NCBI GenBank assembly: GCA_026874595.1
Contig: CM049316.1
Location: 69,675,676 to 69,739,675, forward strand
Source: Sipunculus nudus
Lineage: Eukaryota > Annelida > Sipuncula > Golfingiida > Sipunculidae
DNA: 64,000 bases
Direction of reading: 5' to 3'
In this document: positions 26,446 through 38,774 of the stretch, one piece after another
Layout: each line of letters opens with the position of its first letter
Position numbering within the stretch: the stretch's first letter is position 1
Notes under the pieces: model-generated
What the model saw: the letters and a program-made list of their open reading frames with translations, nothing else
What the model was told of the DNA's origin: nothing
Databases searched by the model: none
Made by a program: the position numbers and the translations under genes

Positions 26446-29420
26446 TTTTTTAATATTAGCAAAAATAAAAAATTGGTACCTTAAATTTAGCCCAACTTTG
26501 ACCATTGCACGTTTTTGTATGTATTTGCATGTATTTGTTAGCATATCATCTGTTTACACCAAAAATTTGAAACCAGTTGATCAAACACTAGATTTGATTC
26601 AAGTTTTCAAGCACCATGTCACTGTTGTTTACATCAAGCTAGTGTTATGCAGTTTGCTAGAGCTCAGCTCCCCAGCTTCAGCTGTCCATTCGTAAAATTT
26701 GGCATACAGTTAGATATCTCCAAAATCCCCTACCATGCCAAGAATTTGGTCACTAGGACTTAATTCCTTCAAGATATCAAGGAAAAACTTCATTTTTCCA
26801 TTAAAAACCCATTGTTATACTTCAAGACTGCCTAATATCAACACCACTGTTTTGACTTTGATTATATATAAAATACATATTTTTCTATATATTCGCTATG
26901 CACATGCCAGAAATGATGATTTATGCCAGAAGTAATTGATTTAAGTTATGGGCTCAAACATAATGCACTTTGTAAAAAATCAAGAAATATATTTACTCCC
27001 TTAACAAGAGGATTGCTGAAGCTAGAGATTTTTTGTCAGGGATGGAACATTATTTAATCAAGATTCAATTGAATACCCAAAATTAGTTCTGATTTTTTCA
27101 AATTTTATAAGTTATTAGTATAAATATAAAATTAGTACCTTAAATTATACCCAACTTTAACCATGGCTAGTTTGTTTCCTGTGAGGACTGTTGATATAAT
27201 TTTCATATCATGCACAAATAAGGATTTCAACTTTTTAGCGAACCTGTGAGCTTATGCGATGGTGCGGCGTCGTACGTTGTGCGTGGTGTGTCGTACGTCG
27301 TGCGTTTGTCTATACGTTAACCATAGCTATCTCAAAAACGGCAGGAGCTAGCATCACCTAAGTTTTTGCAAATAATCAGTCATCCAAAAAACTATATTGG
27401 ATTTTGTTTATTTTTTTTTTCTTACTGCATTTTCTTAGATTTTATAGGGAAAAGCTAAAAAAGCTTTAAAAATCTTCTTCTCCGAAACTGTCCAGCCAAA
27501 TTGTCCTATATTTAAGAGAAATGATCCCTGGAACAATCTCTCTCAAGTTTGTTCCAATGGTTCCAGTTGGGAGACTTTTGGCCGAGTTGCAGGAGATTGA
27601 ACTTTGTTAAATGTGCAAAAAAGCATATTAAAATTTAAATCTCAGAAACGGCTAAAGCTATCATCACCAAATATTATGCCAATGTTGGTCACATGAGTCA
27701 TATCTGAAATTGAGGTATTGGTGGCACCACCTGCATCGGCCTTTTTTGTACGGGGGTCATCAGTGCCTGTATCATACTGACTGCTACAAAAAACTTTTTC
27801 TCTGAAACCATATGGCCAAATTGTTTAATATCGCACAGAAATGATCTTAGGGTAGTGCTTTCTGAAATTTGTTCAAATGGTCTAAGTTCATTGACTTTTG
27901 GCTGAGTTATGGGAAGCTGAATTTAGTGATATGCTGTAACAGCCCATTTTAATTGGTTTTGGTTCAGTGCTTTTTGGCTGAGTTACGGGAAGCTGAACTT
28001 AGCCAGTTTGCTGTATCTTCCTATATGAGTTATAAACCTGCGAAAGGTTTTTCGACTGATGCCACTGAAGCCAGTTTGTTAAATATTTTACAAGAATAAT
28101 CCCTACAATAATTCTTATAATAATTGTCATTAATGGTTCCACATGAATGATTTTTGGCTGAATTATGGAGATTGAGTTGAGTCATTTTACCTTATATGTT
28201 AGCTGTGTGATGCTGTTACATCTAGCCTGGCACCAGTTTATCAGCATCTATTACATCATGCCACTAGACATTTAGATTTCAGGTTTTCTTTGGTTAATAT
28301 TGACAAGAAAGTTTTTTTAAAAGCTTTTAAAAAATTTGAATTTATGATTTAAGTTATTCATCATACCGGGCAATGTTACTATCATGGATATCCAGCTCTC
28401 TGTGGCTATATAAAAACAACTGTACATGGATTATAAATTATTGGTATCCCTACTCAACTTAATTCAAGAATTTGCCATCAATGAGATATATCTGTATTTT
28501 AATTTTACATTCAGTATGCATCCGTAATAATTTTTCATATATTCCTGATTTCTTTTTTATAAAAAGTCAGCTGAAAAGCATTTTGTATTGGGAAAAAAAA
28601 TTTCAAAGTTATTTCAAGTAGGGACCACTTTGTGTACAAATGGCAGCACTTGGTTTACCATTGGCAGAATTCCAGTGCCTTGATGTTGGCCATTAGCCAA
28701 GATGATGTCAGCTCTATAAACAGTTTTGGCACAGTGCCAGGATTGGAAGAAGTGCAGGCACTTATAGGTCAAAAGTTCACGCAGTGCAGTAGCTGCATTC
28801 TATTTATAGCTTTGGCAGACTGCTCACTGCATCATATTTGGCACCAGAGTTCAGCCTGGATCTATTTATAGCTTTGGCAGACTGCCAACTGTGTCAGATT
28901 ATGCAACAGGTCAAGAGTTCACTCAGTGCAACCAGGTACAGGTCAAAAGTTCACTCAGTCTAGCCAGGTGCAGGTCAAGAGTTCACTTAGTGCAGTAGCT
29001 TGCGGCAGCAATTTGTCACAGGTCACTCGGGGGCAACTGCCTTACTCACCTAAGCCTTGTCAGCCCAGTGCATCAAACTCTGGGGAAGTTTGATGTATTG
29101 GACTGATATTTTGACCTGTCTGTGCGTCTTTGATGGTATTTTCATTTACAAGACAGGTGGTGCCACCTACATTGACTTTTGCAGTGTATGCGCCTGCTTA
29201 TTTCTGCAGAGGAATTTGATACATCAGCCTAAAATTGGGCATGTTTATACATATCGGGTAGCTTTATAGTGTACAAGACTGGTGGCGCCACCTACAATAA
29301 TTTTTAAACAGTGTATGTCCCTGCTTATTTCATAGGAGGGGTTTGACATATCAGTCTGACATTTGGCATATGTATATATCTCTTCGTTGTATACAAGACT
29401 GGTGGTACCAGCTACAATCA

Positions 29421-32400
29421 TTGTATCTGCCAAAACAGAGTTTTGCGGATACTATCTTTTCAGTCAGACACCGACGCTGCCGCCATCGCCGCATAGGTTT
29501 CCGGAGAACTCCTCCATAACCACTGGGCAGAATATTTTAAAATTCGGAATTATGATCGGTCACATGTGAACTGCTGCGCCCTCATTTTTGGTTGACCTCT
29601 GACCTTACCCAGCGTCCATTTGTGTGTCTGTTTCCACACATAAACCCACATATCTCAGGAACCGTTTGATAAGGCTAAAGAGTTTGCACAAATGTAGCCC
29701 TTGAAAAGCTTAATAACATATACTAAAAATGGTGGCGCCACCCGCAACAATTTTTGCACAGCATCCGTCTGTTTGTTTGCTGTGGGATAAAATCACTCAT
29801 ATCTCGGCAGTGGTTTCACATATATGCCTAAAATTTTGCACGTTTATACATCTTGGATAGCTTTCTGGATTTTGTGGAAGGTGGCGCCACCTACATTTAT
29901 GTATACGCTGCAGACATTCAGGCTAAAATCTCAGGACTGGTTTGACTTTTCCCCTGAAATTTTGCATGTGTATTGATCTCACATATCTCTTAATCATACA
30001 CTAAATTGGTGGCGCCACCTGCCACCATTTTTGCACAGCGTCCATCTGTTCATCTGCCTTGGGATATAAACACTCATACCTCTGCATTGGTTAGACTTAT
30101 CCAACTGAAATTTTGCATGTGTATACATTCTGGACAGCTTTTTTGATTTTATGACAGGTGGCGCCACCTACATTCACTTTTAACCTGCAGACATTCAAGC
30201 TCATATCTTGGGAACTGTTTGACCAGTTGGGCCAAAATTTTGCATGTGTATAGATCTCACATAGCTCTTTATCACAAGCAAAACTGGTGATGCCACCTGC
30301 AACCATTTTTGCACAGTGTCCATCTGTTCTTCTGCCTTGGGATAAAATCACTCCTATCTCGGCAGTGGTTTTACTTATTGACCTGAAATCTTGCAGGTTT
30401 ATACATCCTTGACTGCTCTCTTGTTTTATGACAAGTGGTGCCACCTACATTCAAATTTACGCTGCAGACATTTAAGCTCATATCTCAGGAACCATTTTAC
30501 CAATTGGGCAAAATTTTTCAATGTGTATAGATCTCACATAGCTCTTATCATACCCAAAACTGGTGGTGCCACCTGCAACCATTTTTGCACAGCGTCCATA
30601 TGTTCACCTGCTTGGGATAAAAACACTCATATCTCCGCAGTAGTTTGGCTTATCCACCTGACATTTTGCAGGTTTATACATCCTTGACAGCTTTCTTGAT
30701 TTTATGACAGGTGGCGCCACCTACATTCAAATTTATGCTGCAGACATCCAAGCTCATATCTCAGGAACCATTTGACCGATTGGGCAAAAATTTTGCATGT
30801 GTATAGATCTCACATAGCTCTTTTTATACACAAAACTGGTGGCGCCACCTGCAATTATTTTTTGCACAGCGTCCGTCTGTTGTTTGCCGTGGGATAAAAT
30901 CACTCATATCTCGGCAGTGGTTTCACATAAATGCCTAAAATTTTGCAGGTGTATACATCTTGGATAGCTTTCTGGATTTTGTGGCAGGTGGGGCCACCTA
31001 CATTTATGTATACGCTGCAGACATTCAGGCTTATATCTCAGGACTGGTTTGACATATTCCCCTGAAATTTTGCATGTGTATAGATCTCACATATCTCTTA
31101 ATCATACACAAAATTTGTGGCCCCACCTGCCACCATTTTTGCACAGCATCTGTCTGTTCATCTGCCTTGGGATAAAAACACTCATACCTCTGCATTGGTT
31201 GGACTTATCCCCCTGAAATTTGGCATGTGTATAGATCTCACATATCTCCGAATCATACACAAATTGGTGGCCCCACCTGCCACCATTTTTGCACAGCGTC
31301 TGTCTGTTCATCTGCCTTGGGATAAAAACACATACCTCTGCATTGGTTTGACTTATCCAACTGAAATTTTACAGGTTTATACATCCTTGACAGCTCCCTT
31401 GTTTTATGACAGGTGGCGCAACCTACATTCAAATATATGCTGCAGACATCCAAGCTCATATCTCAGAAACCCTTTTACCAATTTGGCAAAAATTTTACAT
31501 GTGTATAGATCTCACATAGCTCTTTATCATACCCAAAACTGGTGGTGCCATCTGCATCCATTTTTGCACAGTGTCCATCTGTTCATCTGCCTTGGGATAA
31601 AAACTCTCATATCTCCGCAGTGGTTTGACTTATCATCCTGATTTTTTGCAGGTTTATACATCCTTGACAGCTATCTTGATTTTATGACAGGTGGCGCCAT
31701 CTTCATTCAAATTTATGCTGCAGACATCCAAGCTTATATCTTAGGAACCAATTGACCGATTGGGCAAAAATTTTGCATGTTAATAGATCTCACATAGATC
31801 TTTATCATACACAAAACTGGTGGCGCCACCTGCAATTATTTTTGCACAGCGTCCGTCTGTTTGTTTGCCGTGGGATAAAATCACTCATATCTCGGCAGTG
31901 GTTTCACATATCAGCCTAAAATTTTACAGGTTTATACATCTTGGATAGCTTTCTGGATTTTGTGGCAGGTGGCGCCACCTACATTTATATATAAGCTGCA
32001 GACATTCAGGCTTATATCTCGGGACTGGTTTGACATATCCCCCTGAAATTTTGCATGTGTATAGATCTCATATAGCTCTTAATCATATACAGAATTGGTG
32101 GTGCCACCTGCCACCATTTTTGCACAGCCTCCGTCTGTTTGTCTGCAGTGGGCTAAAATCACTCATATCTCAGTAGTAGTGTGACTTATCTGTCTAAAAT
32201 TTTGCTTGTTTATACGTCTTGGATAGCAATCTCGATTTTGTGGCAGGTGGCGCCACATATATTTATGTATATGCTGCAGACATTCAGGCTCATATATCAG
32301 GACTCGTTTGACATATCCCCCTGAAATTTTGCATGGGTATAGATCTCACATATCTCTTAATCATACACAAAATTGGTGGTGCCACCTGCCACCATTTTTG

Positions 32401-32685
32401 CACAGCATCCGTCTGTTTGTCTGCCGTGGGCTAAAATCACTCATATCTCAATAGTTGTTTGACTTATCTGCCTAAAATTTTGCATGTTTATACATCTTGG
32501 ACAGCTTTTTGGATTTTGTGGTAGGTGGTGCAACCTACATACACATTTCGGCTGCAGACGTCAAGGCTATTATGCAACACACCCCACTCTATTTCCCCTT
32601 GCCACTCAATCCATGCCTCACTTCACCTTTCCCACTCTGATTTTGGCAGATACACGTAGTCGCTTGTTGACTACCCATATTCTAG
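29421..32685 (+). mobile_element. Family D element, long copy (3.27 kb)
   Basis: It starts TTGTATCTGCCAAAACAGAG, with a 5' hairpin of GTATCTGCC/AAAA against TTTTGCGGATAC. The 3' end has TTTGGCAGATACA (inverse of the 5' TGTATCTGCCAAA), hairpin GTAGTC-7 nt-GACTAC (32656-32674), then CTAG at 32682-32685. Left flank ACAATCA and right flank TTTTTGTG join exactly to the empty site in the C copy at about 8048-8060 (CAATCATTTTTGTG). The body is about ten head-to-tail dimers of 277 bases. No protein is encoded. Confidence 0.85.
29700..32530 (+). repeat. Dimeric tandem array, ~277-bp unit
   Basis: Two different half-units alternate, about 150 and 127 bases. One begins after GGTGGCGCCACC with 'tgcaaccatttttgcacagcgtc'. 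The other begins after the same palindrome with 'tacattcaaatttacgctgcag'. Palindrome-to-palindrome spacing alternates through about ten dimers (for example 29730, 29880, 30007, 30158). Members differ by point changes and small indels, so the array is old. Open frames across it (30097-30444 minus, 31117-31641 plus) only reflect the repeats. Confidence 0.8.
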
Positions 32686-33503
32686 TTTTTGTGATGTGTG
32701 CACCCATGCCAGAATTGCAGCAGTGATGTTTGTTTAATTGTTTCTTGTTCTAAGTGTTTAGTACATGCATTGTTCATATACATGTTACACATGATCTTGA
32801 AAAGTAATGGTCCAGCATTGAAGCATTATACATGGTGTTAACTCATTGCACAGGTTCGCATTAGGCCTGTAGGCCTTGTTAATTTAGAAAGCTGAAAGGA
32901 ATTGGCCAAAAATTGTAGCTTTTATTAATGTTTTTATGAAACCATGTCAGACCCAGGCTCTCCCCAGCCCCTCTTCAGTCACATGTATGTTGACCTTGTT
33001 GACCTTTCAGCAAATTTGGCACGCTTGAGGCGTGGCATACACTGGGGCAGCCAGGCAGCTTATGGCCAGCCACAGTTGATCCAGGTGTCCAACCCAACTC
33101 ATCTAGTAGTTGGTTTGCCTAACAAAATAACAATAAACAATAAATAAATAAATTTTTATTGGTCTTTAATAACAAATTAAAGAAAAATTAATAGAAAAGG
33201 AATTTTTAGTTGATGAGTAACAGGAAATTAACTTGCAGTTACTGATGATGTAAGAATCTTGTATGGATGGATAGAATGCCACATATTCCAAATAACACCA
33301 TGCAGTCACCTATGGTATTTTTCACTTTAATTTTAACGATAAAAAAAATTAAATAATATTATTTATTAGTATTCATTAGGACTCATATGTAGGAAATTAA
33401 TGATAGACAAAGATGCAGTTGATAATATTAATCTAGATTTCTACTGTGTCTAGTGTGTAGATTGATATGAAAGTAGTCCAAAGTGAATATATTACATTTA
33501 TTT

Positions 33504-34866
33504 TTTATGCCCCCGCCACAAAGTGGCCGGGGCATATAGTTTTACCCATGTCCGTCATTCCGTCCTTCCGTCATTCCAAAATCAAACAGTTGTACTGACT
33601 TTTTTTCGCAATGCCTGCAGATATTGACCTGATTTTTGGTGTGTGGGCAGATATAGACCAGTTACAGATCGAGTAAGCGTTTCGTCCCGGTTGACCAATT
33701 TTTGACCATTTTACGGCTCCTAAACTTAGAAAATTTCATGAAAAATAGAAATTTCATGACAAATACACATGTATGGACTTTTTTTCGCAATGCCTGCAAA
33801 TATTGGCCTGATTTTTGGTGTGTAGGCAGATAATGACCAGTTACAGATGGAGTTAGCGTTTCGTCCCGGTTGACCAATTTTTGACCATTTTACGGCTCCT
33901 GAACATAGAAAATTTCATGAAAAATATGAAATTTCATGACAAATACACATGTACGGACTTTTTTTCGCAATGCCTACAACTATTGGCCTGATTTTTGGTG
34001 TGTAGGCAGATATTGACCAGTTACAGATCGAGTTCACGTTTCGTCCCAGTTGACCTACTTTTCATTGTTTTACAGCTCCTGAACATAGAAAATTTCATGT
34101 AAAATATAAATTTTCATGACAAATACACTTGTACAGACTTTTCTTCGCATTACCTGCAGATATTGGCCTGATTTTTGGTGTGTAGGCAGATAATGACCAG
34201 TTACAGATCGAGTTCTTGTTTTGTCCCAGTTGACCTACTTTTGACCATTTGACGGTGCTCTAACATAGAAAATTTCATAAAAAAGTGCACATGTATGGAC
34301 TTTTTTCGCAGTGCATGCTGATAAGGGGCCTGATTTTTGGTGTGTAGGCAGATAATGACCAGTTGTAGATCGAGTTCTTGTTTTGTCCTAGTTGACCTAC
34401 TTTTGACCATTTGACTGCTCCTGAACATAGAAAGTTTCATGAAAAATAGAAATTTTCATAACAAATGCATATGTACTGACTTTTTTTTCTCAATGCCTGC
34501 AGATACCACCCTCATTTTTTATGTGTGGGCAGATAATGACAGTTACAGATCGAGTTTGCGTTTCGTCTCAGTTGACCTACTTTTGATTGTTTTACAGCTC
34601 CTAAACAACAAAAAATTTCATGAAAGACAGAAATTTTTATGGAAAATGCACATGTATGGACTTTTTTTCACAATGCCTGCATATACTGGCATGATTTTTG
34701 GTGTGTTGCTTGATAATGACCCGTTACAGATCGAGTTTGCATTTTGCCCTTGTTGACCTACTTTTGACCATACGACATCTCCTGAACTTAAAAAATTTTT
34801 CAAAATTTTACAAATGTTTCTAATTTGCCCCAGGTGGGGGTATTTGTGTCGTTCCGACACATCTAG
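33504..34866 (+). mobile_element. Family B element (1.36 kb)
   Basis: The 5' hairpin pairs TATGCCCCCGCCAC (33506-33519) with GTGGCCGGGGCATA (33523-33536), loop AAA, followed by a TCCGTC-rich leader. The 3' end has a mutated inverse of the 5' end (GGTGGGGGTAT), hairpin GTGTCG-TTC-CGACAC (34846-34860), then CTAG at 34863-34866. Seven tandem units of about 180 bases start near 33597, 33775, 33955, 34135, 34297, 34478 and 34658. The host A reads ATTTTTTAATATAAAT when empty (about 25.77 kb); no duplication is visible within the T-run. Confidence 0.8.
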
Positions 34867-34911
34867 TTTAATATAAATAAAAGCCATAAAACCAGGAACT
34901 TATGATCATTA

Positions 34912-36222
34912 TTGTATCGCAAGACATAGTCTGGAGATACTATGGTTTAGGCATGGTCGCACCGCCGCCGCCGCCGCCGCTGCCGTCGCCGCAGAGATTT
35001 CTTTTGGACACAATAACTCAAAAAATATTTCATGGATCTTTACCAAACTTGGTATATGTATAGATATGGGTGAGAGGACGAAGCCTATTCAAAATGAGGT
35101 CATGACCTCAACTAGGAGAGTGACCTTGACCTTGAATAGGTTCAATTTTGGGGAAAATCACACAAATTCTTAAATATCTCAAGAAAGCTTGCATGGATTG
35201 ATCCCAAAATCAAGTTGATCGAAGATCATGGATAGGGTTGTCATGTTCCAGAAACTGGTGGCGCCACCTATTATTCTTTACTTGTTTTAATGCCGTTTAA
35301 TATCCCCAATATTGCTACTTGACAGTACTGTGAGCATTATAAGTCAAAAACTAATGGACAGATTTCTTTCATATTATGCAAATACATAGATATGGGTTAT
35401 GGATTGATGTTTATTTAAATTGGGGTCATGACCTTTCCTATGAGAGTGGCCTTGACCTTGAATATTGCCATATATGGTAAAATCACACAAAATCATTAAT
35501 TTCTCAATAAGGAATGCATGCATTGGTCCAAAAATCAATTTGACTGAAGATCTTGGATAGTAATGTCTTGTACCGGAAACAGGTGGCGCCACCTGTTATT
35601 CTTTTACTTGTTTTCGTGCCGTTTAATAGCCCATCATTGCCACTTAACAGTACATTTATAACCTGTGAGCATTATAAGTCAAAAACTAATGGACAGATTT
35701 CTTTCATATAATGCATATACATAGACATGGGTTATGGGATGATGTATATATAAATTGGGGTCATGACCTTTCCTATTAGAGTGGCCTTGACCTTGAATAT
35801 TGCCATATATGGTGAAAATCACACAAAATCATTAATTTCTCAATAAGGGATGCATTGATTGGTCCAAAAATCAACTTGAACGAAGATCTTGGATAGTGTT
35901 GTCATGTACGGGAAACAGGTGGTGCCACCTGTTATTCTTTTACTTGTTTTCATGCCGTTTAATACCCCATCATTGCCACTTAACAGTATTGTGAGCATTA
36001 TAAGTCAAAAACTAATGGACAGATTTCTTGCATATACATAGACATGGGTTAGGGGATGATGTATATTGAAATTTGGATCATGACCTTTTCTATGAGAATG
36101 ACCTTTTCTATGAGTGTGGTCTGATATTAATTGTTGCTGAAGATGGGGGGCCTATTCTTAAAGGGGGGGGGGATTAATTGTCTGGGGATACTATGGCACC
36201 TGCGGTGCCAAGAAATATCTAG
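34912..36222 (+). mobile_element. Family E element (1.31 kb)
   Basis: It starts TTGTATCGCAAGACATAGTC; an imperfect hairpin pairs GTATCGCAAGAC with GTCTGGAGATAC, then (CCG)n. The 3' end repeats GTCTGGGGATACTATGG, then hairpin GGCACC-TGC-GGTGCC (36195-36209) and CTAG at 36219-36222. The body has about three units of 327 bases with GGTGGCGCCACC near 35256 and 35582 and a mutated copy near 35911. Left flank GATCATTA and right flank TTTAAAT rejoin to the empty site at 25811-25824 exactly. Confidence 0.85.
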
Positions 36223-36528
36223 TTTAAATTTGTGAATTTTGCATATTCTGGATTCTCAACATCATTGTTAGGCTTAAACTGAATGAATACCAGACATGAA
36301 GGGAATACTTTGCAAATGTTTTGAATAAGAATATGAATATGTATTCCATTATAAAATTTCTTGCATAAGAATGGGAATTCAGGTAAAAATGATAGTATTT
36401 GAATACCAGTAAAAACTTTCAAAGTGTATTCATGAATGCATTCATGAATATATTCTATATTATTATTTTAATAATCAATTCAGTTACACTTTATTAAAAA
36501 ATCATATGATTCTCATTATTTTTAATAA

Positions 36529-38740
36529 CAAGGGACCCATGGGTCACGGCGCTCAGCTGATCGTGATTGGACTATAAATGTTTCTCCACTGTGATACTAT
36601 ATCGAATCGATAAAGCTTATGAATATCATGGACATGTTGGGCTATTATAAAGGAATGTAATGTAATATGTGAGTAAATGATAAATAAAATTACCTGACTG
36701 GTGGATTAATAGAGTAAAATATTTATTTATTTATTTGGGAGGGGTTGAAAATAGTGATATATTTGAGCAAATATGAATGCAATGACAGCAGTAATAAGCA
36801 GTAGTAGAATGATGATAAGGCTATTTGTTGAAGGATCTTAAGTGAATGGTAGTCTGCAAGCTTTCAATTTGACAGATATGATGTTATGATTAACTATGCT
36901 GATGAAGTGATTTATGAATTTGTGACTGTATGACACAATATCTCTTTAGTCTTGACAAGGTACATTATTGTGATGCCCACTATGTCTACATATTACACAA
37001 TATTGACATAATTTCTGGCATGTACATAGGTACCTATGGACGAATAGTTATATACAAAATATTAAAGTATGAATATATCTGATTCATCTTGTTCTTGCTT
37101 ACTGAGGCTGACTTTGGGATGGGGTTTGGAGAGGAGAAAAGTGAGGGCAGCACAAAGGTGGATGTAGAAATATTCTAGTGTAATGTTTTTCATTTATATA
37201 AGAATATGAAAAGCTAAGAGGAAAGGGGCCCTCCTACTTGGTTATAGTAAAGTTCTAAATATATGATTGCAAACTAATACTATGACAAGACTGTCATGAA
37301 GAAAAACAGTAAAAGTTTTGAGATACTGTGATGCATTTGAAAATTTACAGATGGACAGGCAAGTGGACAGAATGGACTAATACCTTTATTTCACTTTCAA
37401 GGGAATAATGCATTTAATTTTATATATAAGCCTATTTTTTAAAGCATATCCACTTTTTCCATTAAGAAGTTTTTATCTGAATCATTTTTTTTTATTTACA
37501 GGTTTTATAAATTTTGAATATAAAAAACTGAAAATATAACTTAAAATATTAGAATTGTTGCAAAAGTTGCAATCATTATATATACAAAGTAAAAAACTGA
37601 AACTATAAGTTAAAATATTAGAATTGTTGCAAAAGCTGCAATCTTCATATATCCAGAGTGTAGCTCATTTTGGTCATATTATGCATACACATATATTTTA
37701 TTATTTTTAAATCATAAATGTTTAAACTGAATTTAAAAGAAAATAATGCCACAACATGGTATCTACAAGAATATTCCTTGAATCACTATTAAAAAGTTTT
37801 GCACATTGGAGTTTTCAGTACATGCTTAATTTTTCACCAAAATAAAATAAGATTCAGTAAATTTATATAAAAAAAAACATCTTTTAAAATAAAGTATACA
37901 CACTGTTGGTTGAATGAGGGACAAACAATATCATTGTGCTAATTTCTATCCCAGTTTTAATTTATTACTGGAATTAATAGTCAATTTCACACCTGGTGAA
38001 GTTTTTACTCTTCTGAAGTAAGGAATTACTTATCTGATGAACATACACACTTTCATAGCAATACACCACTTTGTGGACACAATTAAATGTACACTTTAAT
38101 AACTGTAACCCTGGTGGTACAATACAAAATCTAAAATGTAGCATAGCCTAGAATAAGAATGAATCAGATACAGAAAATAATAACATTCATCTAGTTTATG
38201 CACCATCGGGGGGGGGGGGGGGAGTGCAGGACAGAGGGGAAGCCTGCTGGTAGTGGCCAAGCTGAGCCAAGGTAAGCTGCCTGGGGTGGGTTACATAATG
38301 CAAGTGAAGGCTGTACTACTAGGTGGGCTAGATGTAAACAACACTTGACATGGTGTATGAAAACGTGAATAAAAGCTATTCTTTCCAATCAATTTCTTTG
38401 AAATTTCAGATTTTAAAAGATTAAATCCTTATGTATATATGCTGTGAAAATTAAATCAACAGTGCCAAAGTTGGACAAAATTTAAGGTATTGATTTTTTA
38501 TTTATGCTAATAACTTGAAAAATTTGCAAAATTCAGATCTAATTTTGGGTAAACAATTGAATCTTGATTAAATAAAGTTATATTCCTGAAAAAAAGTCCC
38601 TAGGTTCAGCAATTCTCATGTTAGGTGAGTAAATATATTTCCTGATTTTTTTTTTTAATTTCATTATATTTTGGCCCATAACTTCAAAATAATACCCAAT
38701 ACTGACCTAAGTTTTGGTATGTTCATAGAAAATGTATAAA
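36529..38740 (-). mobile_element. Family A element in reverse orientation, 5'-truncated
   Basis: On the minus strand this copy ends CAGCTGAGCG, a hairpin-forming GACCCATGGGTC and CTTG at 36529. It contains, in reverse, sequences homologous to 13.85-14.5 kb, 1-560 and 3.17-4.3 kb. Its 5' terminus is lost where B repeats begin near 38.77 kb. A poly-G tract lies at about 38208-38222. It is the only reverse-oriented member of the nest. Confidence 0.7.
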
Positions 38741-38774
38741 AAATGTGAATACTAAATATGATCAAAAACAGATC

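Larger units (their letters stand above)
27234..32878 (+). mobile_element. Family C element with a nested D element
   Basis: The 5' end is TTTAGCGAACCTGTGAGCTT with a GTCGTACG-rich leader. The 3' end is CACAGGTTCGC (32850-32860), hairpin AGGCC-TGTA-GGCCT (32863-32876) and CTTG. 5' GCGAACCTGTG and 3' CACAGGTTCGC are exact inverses. The host A reads CAGCTTTTAAGTTTAGAAAG when empty (about 25.15 kb), so it entered a T-run without duplication. The body parallels the C copy at 4.3-8.2 kb block for block until D interrupts it at 29421. Confidence 0.8.
23260..36528 (+). mobile_element. Family A element broken up by A, C, B and E insertions
   Basis: A 5' end with hairpin starts at 23260. Its own sequence is seen at 23260-23792, 26446-27233, 32879-33503, 34867-34911 and 36223-36528, in the order found in uninterrupted A copies. 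The inserts are A (23793-26445), C (27234-32878, itself holding D), B (33504-34866) and E (34912-36222). Its 3' end was lost where a reverse-oriented A begins at 36529. Order and homology with 23.8-26.4 kb make this reconstruction strong except for the missing end. Confidence 0.75.

Noticed and set aside
30097-32726. Open frames of 80-174 residues in the D element
   Set aside because: They follow the 277-bp dimer repeat, shift frame between units and appear on both strands. They are repeat artefacts.
33597-34800. CRISPR array suggested by regular ~180-bp units
   Set aside because: Units are contiguous, divergent along their whole length and have no short identical repeats with unique spacers; the setting is eukaryotic.
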